A stretch of DNA of 64,000 nucleotides from Planctomycetota bacterium (lineage in GTDB: Bacteria; Planctomycetota; UBA1135; UBA2386), in contig JADJPQ010000001.1 in NCBI GenBank assembly GCA_016713175.1, positions 516,001 to 580,000 on the forward strand. Reading direction: 5' to 3'. The notes beneath the pieces were generated by a model. The model was not told the DNA's origin, made no database searches, and worked only from the letters and a program-made list of their open reading frames with translations. Of this stretch, positions 15,820 through 24,451 are shown in pieces. The translations under genes and the position numbers were made by a program. Each line of letters begins with the position of its first letter. Positions within the stretch are counted from its first letter, which is position 1.

Positions 15820-16826
15820 CGACGATTGGCGAACGTTCGGGTGGTGGAGTCATGCGGGCTGCGGTTCAGGAGAACTGCCGCCGTGGCCACGGCGAAGACG
15901 GCATCCGCCGCAATGGCAATGTGATCACCGTAGGCAACTACGAGATCACCATCGAGAAGGACCGGATGGCGGTGCGCGACAAGACCACCGGCAAGGAGTT
16001 CAGTGTCTGGGGCGATCCGCACCTGCACACCGGTGATGGCGATCGGGCGTCGTTCACCGACGACAACCTGACGCTCGATCTGCCGGGTGGGGTCAAGATC
16101 ACGTTGAAGCCGACGGCGAAGGACGCCAACGGCGCGTCGTGGATCGATCAGATCGGCATCATGAAGGGCAAGGAAGGCATGCTGGTCAGCGACGTGCATG
16201 GCAACGGGCCGGTGTTCGGCGGTCCGACGAGTTCTGCCGAGGTCGATCAGGCGCATGTCGACGGTACGGTGTTGTCGAGCGGTCGTGAGATCGATGACTT
16301 CCACTTCGCGGATGGCCGCGAGATGGTCGGCGGCGATGCGAATGGCCGCTGGGGCGAGCACGCCCTCGATGGTCGCGGGGGCATGAGTCGTCTCGACTTC
16401 GCCAAGAAGCTGGTCGGCGACGTGCTGGGTGGGGCGTCGACCGGTGGTGCCAAGCCCAAGTCCGGCGACTTCTACGAGCGGCTCTACGCGGTTCTCGCCA
16501 AGCTGGAGAAGCTGAAGGATGGCGCGCTGGCCGACCTCGAGGACGCGACCGGTCGCAAAGAGGCCAAAGAAGCGAAGAAGGGCACGGGCGGTGGTGGCAG
16601 TGTCGGCAAGCCAGCCGATGACCCGCTCGACAAACCCGAGGGCGGGGGCGGCAAGGCGCCCGGGAACGGCGGCGAAACCGGCAACGTCGAGGCCGACATC
16701 GCCCGCGCGCAGGGCGAGATCCAGCGGATCCAGAACTACATCAACCAGGTCACCCAATTGATCAGCAACATGGTTGCCCAGGAAGGGCAGAACGCGCTGC
16801 GCATCGTCGGCAACATCCGTTCGTGA
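15816..16826 (+). CDS. Probable T3SS substrate with a DUF1521-like (MIIA, GDPH) autocleavage domain
   Basis: The 336-residue protein lacks a signal peptide. Residues about 30-165 contain GNYEITIEKDRMAV, then VWGDPHLHTGDGDRASF with GDPH at 66-69, and LDLPGGVKITLKPT. These fit the metal-ion-inducible autocleavage domain (DUF1521) of Bradyrhizobium NopE1/NopE2, which is cut between Asp and Pro of GDPH when calcium is present. A Lys/Gly-rich linker (about 225-285) and a C-terminal amphipathic helix (DIARAQGEIQRIQNYIN) follow. It overlaps the sctU stop, so it is probably produced with the apparatus and exported by it. Confidence 0.7.
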   Translation: MTTIGERSGGGVMRAAVQENCRRGHGEDGIRRNGNVITVGNYEITIEKDRMAVRDKTTGKEFSVWGDPHLHTGDGDRASFTDDNLTLDLPGGVKITLKPTAKDANGASWIDQIGIMKGKEGMLVSDVHGNGPVFGGPTSSAEVDQAHVDGTVLSSGREIDDFHFADGREMVGGDANGRWGEHALDGRGGMSRLDFAKKLVGDVLGGASTGGAKPKSGDFYERLYAVLAKLEKLKDGALADLEDATGRKEAKEAKKGTGGGGSVGKPADDPLDKPEGGGGKAPGNGGETGNVEADIARAQGEIQRIQNYINQVTQLISNMVAQEGQNALRIVGNIRS

Positions 16827-16836
16827 CGCGGTCACT

Positions 16837-16861
16837 GGCCGGCCGACACGCTCGGCCGGCC
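16837..16861. terminator. Perfect 10-bp hairpin between convergent genes, probable bidirectional terminator
   Basis: GGCCGGCCGA at 16837-16846 and its exact complement TCGGCCGGCC at 16852-16861 flank a 5-base loop. A short GTTT follows. It lies 10 bases after the last T3SS-locus gene and before the end of the convergent DUF1080 gene. Confidence 0.65.
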
Positions 16862-16893
16862 GTTTCGCGGCACACCACGCGCTCGCCGCGCGC

Positions 16894-17562
16894 CTACCGC
16901 AGCGGCTCGAGCTCGACCTTGCGGAACTCGCAGACTGCGCCTTCCGCCTGGATCGCGATCTGCCCGTGATCGGCAGTGCAGTCGAACCCATCATTGACCA
17001 GCACACCATTGACCTCGACCCGCACTCGCCGGGCGCGGCACTCGATCACCATCGTGTTCCACTCGCCGAGCGGCTTCTCCGAGCCATCGGTCAGGTTGGC
17101 GATCCGCCGCGCCTTGTCGCCGTCGACGCCCCAACGTTCCTTCGGCCCACGGTACTTCTCCATGTCGGCGACCTGGATGTCCTCGCCGATGCACCAGAAA
17201 TCCCCGGCATTGCCGACGTGCAGCTGGCATTCGATCGACTGCGGGAACATCCCGTACAGCCGCCGCGGCGTCGACGAATGCACCAGGATGCCGCAGTTGC
17301 CGGGGTCGCCGGGCCAGCGCCATTCGACGGTCAGCCGGTAATCACGAAAGTCGGCATCGGTGATCAGGTGCCCACCGGGGCTGCCGAGACTGACCAGCAC
17401 ACCATCGCGGACGGTGAACGACGCCGCGACGTTCGGATTGCCATCGGCTTCGGGTACATCCGCGTGCCAGCCGGCCAGATCGGTGCCATTGAACAACCGC
17501 TTCGGGCCGGTGGCGCAGGCGGTCAGGGCGAGAGAACAGACGAACAGAGACGAGAGGCGCAT
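16894..17562 (-). CDS. DUF1080 (3-keto-disaccharide hydrolase-type) lipoprotein
   Basis: The 222-residue protein has a signal peptide with lipobox LALTAC. A single jelly-roll domain follows, beginning RLFNGTDLAGWHAD and containing FRDYRLTVEWRWPGDPGNCGI, GMFPQSIECQL and a final GQIAIQAEG. This is the 3-keto-disaccharide hydrolase fold (DUF1080), very abundant in Planctomycetota and acting on glycans outside the cytoplasm. The substrate is not inferable. I chose the ATG at 17562 because it starts directly at the signal peptide. Confidence 0.88.
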   Translation of the reverse strand: MRLSSLFVCSLALTACATGPKRLFNGTDLAGWHADVPEADGNPNVAASFTVRDGVLVSLGSPGGHLITDADFRDYRLTVEWRWPGDPGNCGILVHSSTPRRLYGMFPQSIECQLHVGNAGDFWCIGEDIQVADMEKYRGPKERWGVDGDKARRIANLTDGSEKPLGEWNTMVIECRARRVRVEVNGVLVNDGFDCTADHGQIAIQAEGAVCEFRKVELEPLR

Positions 17563-17593
17563 GCCGCGACGATAGCGCGCGCGCCGCAGCGGC

Positions 17594-18649
17594 TCATCGA
17601 CTTGCTGCGGCAATCGCTTCCGCGATCCGTTCGGCGGCCCAATGGTTTCCGGCGGCGGTCATGTGGCCATCGAACCAGAGCTTGCGGACGCTGGCATCGC
17701 ATCGTTCGGCGGCAAGGAACGCGGCGATCAGGTCCAGCGTCGGCACGCCGAGCGACTGCGCCCGCGCGACCACGGCATCGGCGCCGGGAGTGGAACGTTC
17801 CCCTTGCAGCACCAGCAGCAGCCGGCAGTCGTGCTGCCGACAGAACGCGGCGATCCGGTCGACGAGCAGCAGGCCGATGGCCTCGCCGTCCCTGGGTTCG
17901 AGCGCCCAGATGACGTTCTGGTCGTCGATCCACCAACGGCGGGCGACGGTGGCCAGGATCGCATCGAGCAACGCGCTGTGGCCGAGCCCATCCTTGAATC
18001 GGCGGTCGGCGACGAATTTCGGATCGGCGAGGTCGTCGGCCGGCGGCTGCAGCGCCAGCGCGCCGTTCTCGATCCGAAACCAGGGCAGCGGGAAGTAGCG
18101 CCGCGAGGTGCTGTTCCGCGGCAGATCATCCGGAATGAAACTGACGATCAGCCATTCTGGTTGCCAGCGTGCAAGCAGTCGTTCGGCGCGCAGGATCGCT
18201 TGCGCAAACGAGTAGCCGAACACCCCGCCATTGGCGACGCGGCGGCCGAGCAGGCGCTCGAGCCGCGCCGGCCACGAGTCGCCATCGTCGACCTGATCGC
18301 CGAACGTGAACGAGTCGCCGACAGCGACCAGCGGTCGGGCGCCGTTGGGCGGCAGGACGTTGCCGTTGCGACGCAGCCCATCGGCATCGATCGACACCTG
18401 CGTGCCCCAGTGATTGTCGGCACTGGCGAAGCCGGCCCGTGGCACATAGCCGAGTTCGCGATCGGCGACGGCCGGATAGCCGCGCTGGATCATGTCGGTG
18501 CGCAGTTGCCGGAAACTGCCGAAGTGGAGCGGCGCGCGGATCAGGCGGGCGAGCAGCTCGCCGGTCAGCAGGAACAGCAGGAACGCGACGCAGGTGAACG
18601 TCAGTTTCTTGCGCAGCGACAGACGGCGGGGCGACTTCGGCAGGGTCAC
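17594..18649 (-). CDS. Membrane-anchored SGNH/GDSL-type hydrolase
   Basis: The 351-residue protein has one N-terminal membrane segment (about 16-34) followed by an SGNH domain. The nucleophile is Ser113 in AVGDSFTFGD, and the catalytic acid/base pair lies in WFDGHMTAAGNH near 327-329. The family contains acyl-glycan esterases and AlgJ/X-like acetyltransferases. The GTG start at 18649 overlaps the TGA of an upstream hydrolase remnant (GTGA), so the two were once translationally coupled. The first 11 codons are repeated at 41254-41286 in front of the intact hydrolase copy. Confidence 0.75.
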   Translation of the reverse strand: MTLPKSPRRLSLRKKLTFTCVAFLLFLLTGELLARLIRAPLHFGSFRQLRTDMIQRGYPAVADRELGYVPRAGFASADNHWGTQVSIDADGLRRNGNVLPPNGARPLVAVGDSFTFGDQVDDGDSWPARLERLLGRRVANGGVFGYSFAQAILRAERLLARWQPEWLIVSFIPDDLPRNSTSRRYFPLPWFRIENGALALQPPADDLADPKFVADRRFKDGLGHSALLDAILATVARRWWIDDQNVIWALEPRDGEAIGLLLVDRIAAFCRQHDCRLLLVLQGERSTPGADAVVARAQSLGVPTLDLIAAFLAAERCDASVRKLWFDGHMTAAGNHWAAERIAEAIAAASR

Positions 18650-18769
18650 TGCCGCGCAGCGTAGAAGAATCCGCCGCCGTCGTGCAGTTCGAACGAACCG
18701 AAGTCGGCGCCGGACACGATGCGCACGGCGTGGTCGAAGTCGGCGACGAACGTCCGGTCGCCCTGCCAC
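18617..18769 (+). repeat. Left copy of a 153-bp direct repeat
   Basis: Bases 18617-18769 align without gaps to 41254-41406 with about 8 mismatches counted by eye. The block covers the start of the SGNH hydrolase gene and the last codons of the serine hydrolase fragment. Both copies have the same orientation. Confidence 0.9.
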
Positions 18770-18774
18770 CACGG
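18646..18774 (-). pseudogene. Truncated 3' end of a beta-lactamase-type serine hydrolase
   Basis: The minus-strand frame encodes GDRTFVADFDHAVRIV, GADFGSFELH and FFYAARQ before the stop. This is nearly the C-terminal 38 residues of the intact hydrolase at 41283-42629. Upstream of about 18774 the homology ends abruptly and the frame becomes unrelated sequence. It is therefore a severed gene end, not a functional gene. Confidence 0.8.
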
Positions 18775-18974
18775 CGACGCGGCGGCGACGAATTCCCGGA
18801 ATCCGTGGCGACTCTTGGCTCCGGGCTGACCTGGCCTCGCCGAGGTCCCCGGGCTGGGCCCGAACGCCCGCGGCGGGGCAGAGTCGCGCGCCCTTGCGCC
18901 GCCCTCGACCCTTACGCGGCTCTTATGCACGGACGGGCAGTCCTTACTCCAGCGAGATGGTGAGCCAAGGCGCC

Positions 18975-19805
18975 ATGGCCGAGAGTGCTGCTGCAATGCA
19001 CACGCATCTCATCGCGCTCCCCCCGCTACTGCTAGGCGCCTGCGCGCTGCCCACGGCGCCCGATCCAAGGCAGGAGGCGGCTGCACCGCCCACGATCAGC
19101 ACGAACCGGCCGAGCTTCAGCGACGGCGCGAGCCTGGTCCCGGCGAACCACCTGCAGGTCGAGACCGGCTACACGTTCACGAAGCGCAACCGGTCGGGGA
19201 CCGAGACGGAGCGCCATGCCGCCCCGGAACTGCTGATGCGCTACCGGCTGCTCGAAGGGCTCGAGACGCAGGTGCTCTGGGGCGGCTACGCCTTCCAGGA
19301 CACGACGTCGGGCGGAACCACGACCGAGGCGGACGGCGACACCGACCTGGGCTTCGGCATCCGCGTGCCGATCCAGGACCAGGACGGATGGATGCCCACG
19401 CTGGCGCTCGGTGGCATCGCCACCGTCGGCACCGGCGACGACGCCTTCAGCACCCAGGAACACACGGTGCCGACCGGCAAGCTCCTGTGGGCCTGGTCGT
19501 TCGCAGGCGGCTTCGGCCTCGGCGGCAACTTCATCGTCTCCTACCCGTACGACGGCCAGGAGCGGTTCGACCAGTTCGCCGCTTCGGTCTATGGCACGTG
19601 GTCGCTCGACGACCGCACCACGCTCTACGGTGAGTACTACGTCGTGACGCCGTACGGCAACGGCCTCGGCCCGGCGCACACGGTGGACGGCGGCGTGCTG
19701 TACCTGACGAGCCGCACCGTGCAGCTCGACGCACGCGTCGGCTTCGGCCTGAACGACGAGGCCGATGACTTCTTCACCGGAGTCGGCATCAGCTTCCTGT
19801 TCTGA
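18975..19805 (+). CDS. Outer-membrane beta-barrel transporter-like protein
   Basis: The protein has 276 residues, or 269 from the Met at 18996. A signal sequence ends in LLLGACALP, possibly a lipobox. Then comes TNRPSFSDGASLVPANHLQVETGYTF, the entry motif of a family of outer-membrane 'transporter' proteins related to MetA-pathway porins. Alternating hydrophobic strands with aromatic girdles continue to a terminal Phe (SFLF), typical of beta-barrels. It precedes kdpF by 20 bases, so it may pass K+ or another solute across the outer membrane with the Kdp system. Confidence 0.7.
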   Translation: MAESAAAMHTHLIALPPLLLGACALPTAPDPRQEAAAPPTISTNRPSFSDGASLVPANHLQVETGYTFTKRNRSGTETERHAAPELLMRYRLLEGLETQVLWGGYAFQDTTSGGTTTEADGDTDLGFGIRVPIQDQDGWMPTLALGGIATVGTGDDAFSTQEHTVPTGKLLWAWSFAGGFGLGGNFIVSYPYDGQERFDQFAASVYGTWSLDDRTTLYGEYYVVTPYGNGLGPAHTVDGGVLYLTSRTVQLDARVGFGLNDEADDFFTGVGISFLF

Positions 19806-19825
19806 CGCAGTCCAGCGAACTCCCC

Positions 19826-19909
19826 ATGACCACCATCGTGCTCTGCCTGCTCGTCCTGGCGTGCTTCGTCTACCTGCTCGCGGCGGTGCTCCGCCCCGAG
19901 CGCTTCTGA
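19826..19909 (+). CDS. kdpF: KdpF, small subunit of the potassium-transporting ATPase
   Basis: This is a 27-residue single-span peptide ending in LRPERF, the canonical KdpF C-terminus. KdpF stabilises the KdpABC complex in the membrane. It lies just before kdpB. Confidence 0.85.
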   Translation: MTTIVLCLLVLACFVYLLAAVLRPERF

Positions 19910-19961
19910 TCCGACCCGCGCCTGCGGCGCGCCGCGACCGTCCTGAACGCTCGAGATTCCG

Positions 19962-22019
19962 ATGACCCGCAAACCCGCCTCCCTGTTCGCCGCCGAGCTC
20001 GTGCGGCCCGCGATCGCCGACGCGTTCCGGAAACTGCATCCGCGCGTGATGGCGAAGAACCCGGTGATGTTCGTCACCCTGGTCGGAGCCGTGCTCACCA
20101 CGGCCGGCATCTTCACCGCCGGCGCCGATTGGGCCTTCGTGCTGCAGCTGGCGCTGTGGCTGTGGTTCACGGTGCTGTTCGCCAACTTCGCCGAGGCGAT
20201 GGCCGAGGGGCGCGGCAAGGCGCAGGCGAACGCGCTGCGGTCGGCCCGCTCGGAGACGTTCGCGCGCCGGCTGCGCGACGACGGCAGCGAGGAACGCGTC
20301 GCCGCAACCGGCCTCACCAAGGGCGACCGCGTGGTCGTCGAGGCCGGCCAGACGATCCCGGCCGACGGCGACGTGATCGAGGGCATCGCCAGCGTCGACG
20401 AGTCGGCGATCACCGGCGAGTCGGCGCCGGTCATCCGCGAGAGCGGTGGCGACCGCTGCGCCGTCAGCGGCGGCACCCGCGTGCTCAGCGACCGGATCGT
20501 CGTGCAGATCACGATGGAGCGGGGCCAGGGTTTCCTCGACCGCATGATCGCGATGGTCGAGGGCGCCCGTCGCCAGAAGACCCCGAACGAAGTGGCGTTG
20601 ACGGTGCTGCTCGCGGCGCTGACGCTGATCTTCCTGCTGGTGTGCGTGACGCTGCGCCCGTTCGGCACGTTCGCGGGGGCCGAGTTCAGCACGCCGGTGC
20701 TGATCGCGCTGCTGGTCTGCCTGATCCCGACGACGATCGGCGCCCTGCTCAGCGCGATCGGCATCAGCGGCATCGACCGGCTGATCCAGCGCAACGTCAT
20801 GGCGACGAGCGGCCGCGCGGTCGAAGCGGCGGGCGACGTCGACGTCCTGCTGCTCGACAAGACCGGCACCATCACGCTCGGCAACCGCATGGCGACGGCC
20901 TTCGTGCCGGCACCGGGCGTCAGCGAGGAACAACTCGCCGACACCGCCCAGCTCGCGTCGCTCGCCGACCAGACGCCGGAGGGCCGCAGCATCGTCGTGC
21001 TGGCGAAGCAGCGGTTCCGGTTGCGCGGCCGCGACGTCGCCGAGCCGCACGCGACGTTCGTGCCGTTCTCGGCGCAGTCGCGGATGAGCGGCGTCGACTT
21101 CGGTGCGCCGGCGGCGCCCGTGCGCTGCATCCGCAAGGGTGCCGCCGAGGCGATCGCCGGGTTCGTCGCGGCGCTGGGCGGCCGGCCCGACCCGCAGGTG
21201 CTCGCCGCCGCGGACAGCGTGTCCCGGTCCGGCGGCACGCCGCTGGTCGTGGCCGACGGTGGGCGCATGCTCGGCGTCGTGCACCTGAAGGACGTCGTCA
21301 AGGGCGGCATCCAGCAGCGCTTCGCGCACTTGCGAGCGGTCGGCATCCGCACGGTGATGATCACCGGCGACAACCCGTTGACCGCGGCGGCGATCGCCGC
21401 CGAGGCGGGCGTCGACTCGTTCCTGGCGCAGGCGACGCCGGAGATGAAGCTGCAACGCATCCGCGACGAGCAGGCGCAGGGCCGGCTGGTGGCGATGACC
21501 GGCGACGGCACCAACGACGCCCCGGCGCTGGCGCAGGCCGATGTCGGCGTGGCGATGAACACCGGCACGCAGGCGGCGCGCGAGGCTGGCAACATGGTCG
21601 ACCTCGACAGCAACCCGACCAAGCTGCTCGACATCGTCGAGATCGGCAAGCAGCTGATCATGACGCGCGGCTCGCTGACGACGTTCAGCATGGCCAACGA
21701 CGTCGCCAAGTACTTCGCGATCCTGCCGGCGATGTTCGCCGGCGTCCACGCGACCGGCGCCGGCCCCGGCCCGCTGGCCGGGCTCGACGTCATGGACCTG
21801 CACTCCCCGCAGAGCGCGATCCTCAGCGCCGTGGTGTTCAACGCACTCATCATCATCGCCTTGATCCCGTTGGCGCTGCGCGGCGTCGCCTACCGTCCCG
21901 CGAGTGCTGCGGTGGTCCTGCGCCGCAACCTGCTGCTCTACGGCGTCGGCGGGGTCGTGGCACCGTTCGTCGGCATCAAGATCCTCGACGTCCTCCTGAC
22001 CGTCTTGCACCTGGTCTGA
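19962..22019 (+). CDS. kdpB: KdpB, P-type ATPase subunit of the Kdp potassium pump
   Basis: The 685-residue protein has the full P-type ATPase set: the actuator TGES motif (AITGESAPV), phosphorylation site DKTGTIT with Asp299, and hinge TGDGTNDAPALAQADVGVAMN. The KdpB-specific EAGNMVDLDSNPTKL follows. It hydrolyses ATP to drive K+ import through KdpA. In this operon kdpB precedes kdpA, reversed from the usual A-B-C order. Confidence 0.96.
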   Translation: MTRKPASLFAAELVRPAIADAFRKLHPRVMAKNPVMFVTLVGAVLTTAGIFTAGADWAFVLQLALWLWFTVLFANFAEAMAEGRGKAQANALRSARSETFARRLRDDGSEERVAATGLTKGDRVVVEAGQTIPADGDVIEGIASVDESAITGESAPVIRESGGDRCAVSGGTRVLSDRIVVQITMERGQGFLDRMIAMVEGARRQKTPNEVALTVLLAALTLIFLLVCVTLRPFGTFAGAEFSTPVLIALLVCLIPTTIGALLSAIGISGIDRLIQRNVMATSGRAVEAAGDVDVLLLDKTGTITLGNRMATAFVPAPGVSEEQLADTAQLASLADQTPEGRSIVVLAKQRFRLRGRDVAEPHATFVPFSAQSRMSGVDFGAPAAPVRCIRKGAAEAIAGFVAALGGRPDPQVLAAADSVSRSGGTPLVVADGGRMLGVVHLKDVVKGGIQQRFAHLRAVGIRTVMITGDNPLTAAAIAAEAGVDSFLAQATPEMKLQRIRDEQAQGRLVAMTGDGTNDAPALAQADVGVAMNTGTQAAREAGNMVDLDSNPTKLLDIVEIGKQLIMTRGSLTTFSMANDVAKYFAILPAMFAGVHATGAGPGPLAGLDVMDLHSPQSAILSAVVFNALIIIALIPLALRGVAYRPASAAVVLRRNLLLYGVGGVVAPFVGIKILDVLLTVLHLV

Positions 22020-22034
22020 ACCACGAGCCCCTCC

Positions 22035-22121
22035 ATGTTCCTCCATCTCCTCTACCTGTTGCTCGGTCTCGCCGTGTTCGCGGCGCTGTACCTGCTGACC
22101 GCCCGGCTCGACCGGGCGTGA
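22035..22121 (+). CDS. Unannotated single-span mini-protein between kdpB and kdpA
   Basis: A 28-residue open frame starts at ATG 22035 and encodes one hydrophobic helix (LLYLLLGLAVFAALYLL) ending TARLDRA. It starts 15 bases after the kdpB stop and ends 10 bases before kdpA, so it fits the operon spacing. It resembles KdpF in size and topology but lacks the RPE.F ending. It could be a second small Kdp subunit. It could also be chance, although the codons are regular and the spacing is tight. Confidence 0.55.
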   Translation: MFLHLLYLLLGLAVFAALYLLTARLDRA

Positions 22122-22131
22122 GGATGCTCCC

Positions 22132-23808
22132 ATGGCTGCGATTCTCCTGATCCTCCTGATCGTCGGTGGCACCGCGGCGCTGTCGTGGCCGCTCGGCCGG
22201 TACATGCGATGGGCGATGGACCCGTTGACGCTGACGGGCCCGGCCGGTCGCTGCGACCGCTGGTTCCGCGCGGTCGGCGGCCGGCTGACCCACCGCGAGC
22301 AGGACTGGAAGCAATATTGTCTCTCGCTGCTGACCTTCAACGTCGTGACGTTCACCGTCAGCTTCGCGTTCCTGGCGCTGCAGCCGTGGCTGCCCCTCAA
22401 CCCCGATGGCAGGCAGGAGATCGAAGGCAGCCTGATCTTCAACACGGTCGCGTCGTTCACCACGAACACCAACCTGCAGCACTACTCGGGCGAGGTGTCG
22501 ATGAGCCACCTGTCGCAGCTGTGCGCCTTGATGTGGCAGCAGTTCGTGTCGGCGGCCACCGGCATCGCCGCGCTCGCGGCGATGGCGCGCGGCCTCGCGG
22601 GGCGCGCGACGATGGGCAACTTCTTCGTCGACCTGCAGCGCGCGACCTTCCTGGTGCTGCTGCCGCTGGCGCTGGTCGTCGCGTTCCTGCTGGTGCTGGG
22701 CGGCGTGCCGATGACGCTGGAGGGTGCCGCCAGGGCGCTGACGCTCGAGGGCGCGGAACAGCTGATCGCCCGCGGCCCGGTCGCTGCGTTCGTGGCGATC
22801 AAGCAGCTCGGCACCAACGGTGGCGGCTTCTTCGGTCCCAACAGCACCCACCCGTTCGAGAACCCCGGCTTCTTCACCAACGTCGTGTCGACCATGGCCA
22901 TCATCGTGATCCCGATGGCCGCGGTCTGGATGTTCGGCCGCATCGTCGGCCGGATGCGCCACGCGACCGTGCTGTTCGCGGTGATGATGGCGCTGCTGCT
23001 CGCGAAGCTCGGGGTCGCGCTGGTGTGGGAGGCGGCGCCGACGCAGGCGTTCGCGAACCTGCCGATCGCCCAGGACGTCGGCAACCTCGAGGGCAAGGAG
23101 CTGCGCTTTGGTGCTGCCGCCGGACCGGTGTGGGCGGTGATGACGACGTGCACGAGCAACGGCTCGGTCAACTGCATGCACGACAGCCTGAACCCGCTGA
23201 CCGGGCTCGTGCCGATGGTCGGCATGTGGCTGAACGCCACGTTCGGTGGCGTCGGCGTCGGCCTGATCAACATGTTCATCTACATCGTGCTGGCGGTGTT
23301 CGTCGCCGGGATGATGGTCGGACGCACGCCCGAGTACCTCGGCCGGCGCGTCGAGGTGCGGGAGGTGAAGCTCGCGGTCCTGGCGATGTTCACCCACGCG
23401 CTGCTGATCCTCGGCGGCACGGCGCTGTTCGCGGCCTCGCCGTGGGGTGCTGGCACCCTCAACAACACGGGCGCGCACGGTTTCAGCGAGATCCTCTACG
23501 AGTTCTCGTCGGCGGCAGCCAACAACGGCTCGGGCTTCGAGGGCCTCGGCGACAACACGGTGCCATGGAACGTCGCCACGGGCCTCGTGATGCTGCTGGC
23601 GCGCTTCATCCCGATCCTGCTGCCGCTCGCGATCGCCGGGTTCCTCGCGCGCAAACGCGCCACCGCGCCGTCGGTCGGCACGCTGGGCATCGACACCGTC
23701 ACGTTCGGCGTGATGCTGATCGCGACGATCCTGTTCCTCGGCGCCCTGACGTTCTTCCCCGCCGCAGCACTCGGGCCGATCGCCGAGCACCTGCAGTTCA
23801 TGAAGTGA
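22132..23808 (+). CDS. kdpA: KdpA, potassium-binding channel subunit
   Basis: The 558-residue multispanning protein carries the four selectivity-filter loops of the family: TNTNLQHYSGE, GTNGGGFFG, CTSNGSVNC and NNGSGFEG. The Gly residues in these loops bind K+. The length matches E. coli KdpA. kdpC follows after 17 bases. Confidence 0.96.
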   Translation: MAAILLILLIVGGTAALSWPLGRYMRWAMDPLTLTGPAGRCDRWFRAVGGRLTHREQDWKQYCLSLLTFNVVTFTVSFAFLALQPWLPLNPDGRQEIEGSLIFNTVASFTTNTNLQHYSGEVSMSHLSQLCALMWQQFVSAATGIAALAAMARGLAGRATMGNFFVDLQRATFLVLLPLALVVAFLLVLGGVPMTLEGAARALTLEGAEQLIARGPVAAFVAIKQLGTNGGGFFGPNSTHPFENPGFFTNVVSTMAIIVIPMAAVWMFGRIVGRMRHATVLFAVMMALLLAKLGVALVWEAAPTQAFANLPIAQDVGNLEGKELRFGAAAGPVWAVMTTCTSNGSVNCMHDSLNPLTGLVPMVGMWLNATFGGVGVGLINMFIYIVLAVFVAGMMVGRTPEYLGRRVEVREVKLAVLAMFTHALLILGGTALFAASPWGAGTLNNTGAHGFSEILYEFSSAAANNGSGFEGLGDNTVPWNVATGLVMLLARFIPILLPLAIAGFLARKRATAPSVGTLGIDTVTFGVMLIATILFLGALTFFPAAALGPIAEHLQFMK

Positions 23809-23825
23809 CCCCTCGGAGCAACCCC

Positions 23826-24377
23826 ATGGAATCCCTCGTCACCAGCCTCCGCATCGCCTTCGTGACCCTGCTGGTCGGCGCCGGCGGCTACACCGCCGTC
23901 GTGCTCGGGTTCGCCCGGCTGGCCGCGCCCGCGACGGCAGCAGGCTCGCTGATCGCGCGCCCGGACGGCACGGTCGTCGGCAGCCGCCTGCTCGCCCAGG
24001 CGTTCACCCAACCGCGGTACTTCTGGCCGCGGCCGTCGGCGGTGGGCTACAACGCCGCCGGCGCGGGCGGCAGCAACAAGTCGCCGACGAGCCCGGATCT
24101 GACGGCCAGGGGCGAGCAGGTCGTCGCGGCCCACGGTGCCACGGCGGCGCGCCCCTTGCCGGCCGACCTCGCCGCGGCATCCGGCGGCGGCCTCGACCCC
24201 CACATCACCGAGCGCGCGGCGCTCTGGCAGGTCGAACGCGTCGCCGCCGCGCGCGAGCGGCCACCGACCGAGGTCGAGACGCTGGTGCGCCGGCACGCCT
24301 TCGCGCCGGGTGGGTTCATGACCCAAGAGCGCCTCGTCAACGTGCTGGAACTGAACCTGGCGTTGGACCGGCCCTGA
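23826..24377 (+). CDS. kdpC: KdpC subunit of the potassium-transporting ATPase
   Basis: The 183-residue protein has one N-terminal span. It then has family signatures: SRLLAQAFTQPRYFWPRPS, GGSNKSPTSPDL, SGGGLDPHITERAALWQ and a terminal RLVNVLELNLALD. KdpC associates with KdpA/B and raises ATP affinity. Confidence 0.94.
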   Translation: MESLVTSLRIAFVTLLVGAGGYTAVVLGFARLAAPATAAGSLIARPDGTVVGSRLLAQAFTQPRYFWPRPSAVGYNAAGAGGSNKSPTSPDLTARGEQVVAAHGATAARPLPADLAAASGGGLDPHITERAALWQVERVAAARERPPTEVETLVRRHAFAPGGFMTQERLVNVLELNLALDRP

Positions 24378-24451
24378 TCGCCGCCCCGAGCCGGCGAAAT
24401 GCCTACGCTCCGCGCGCCGGCCGCATAACCTCTGCCACGGTCAATCCCGGC

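Noticed and set aside
19032..22472. 1146-residue minus-strand frame opposite kdpB
   Set aside because: It mirrors the codon pattern of kdpB and contains no domain; kdpB is certain.
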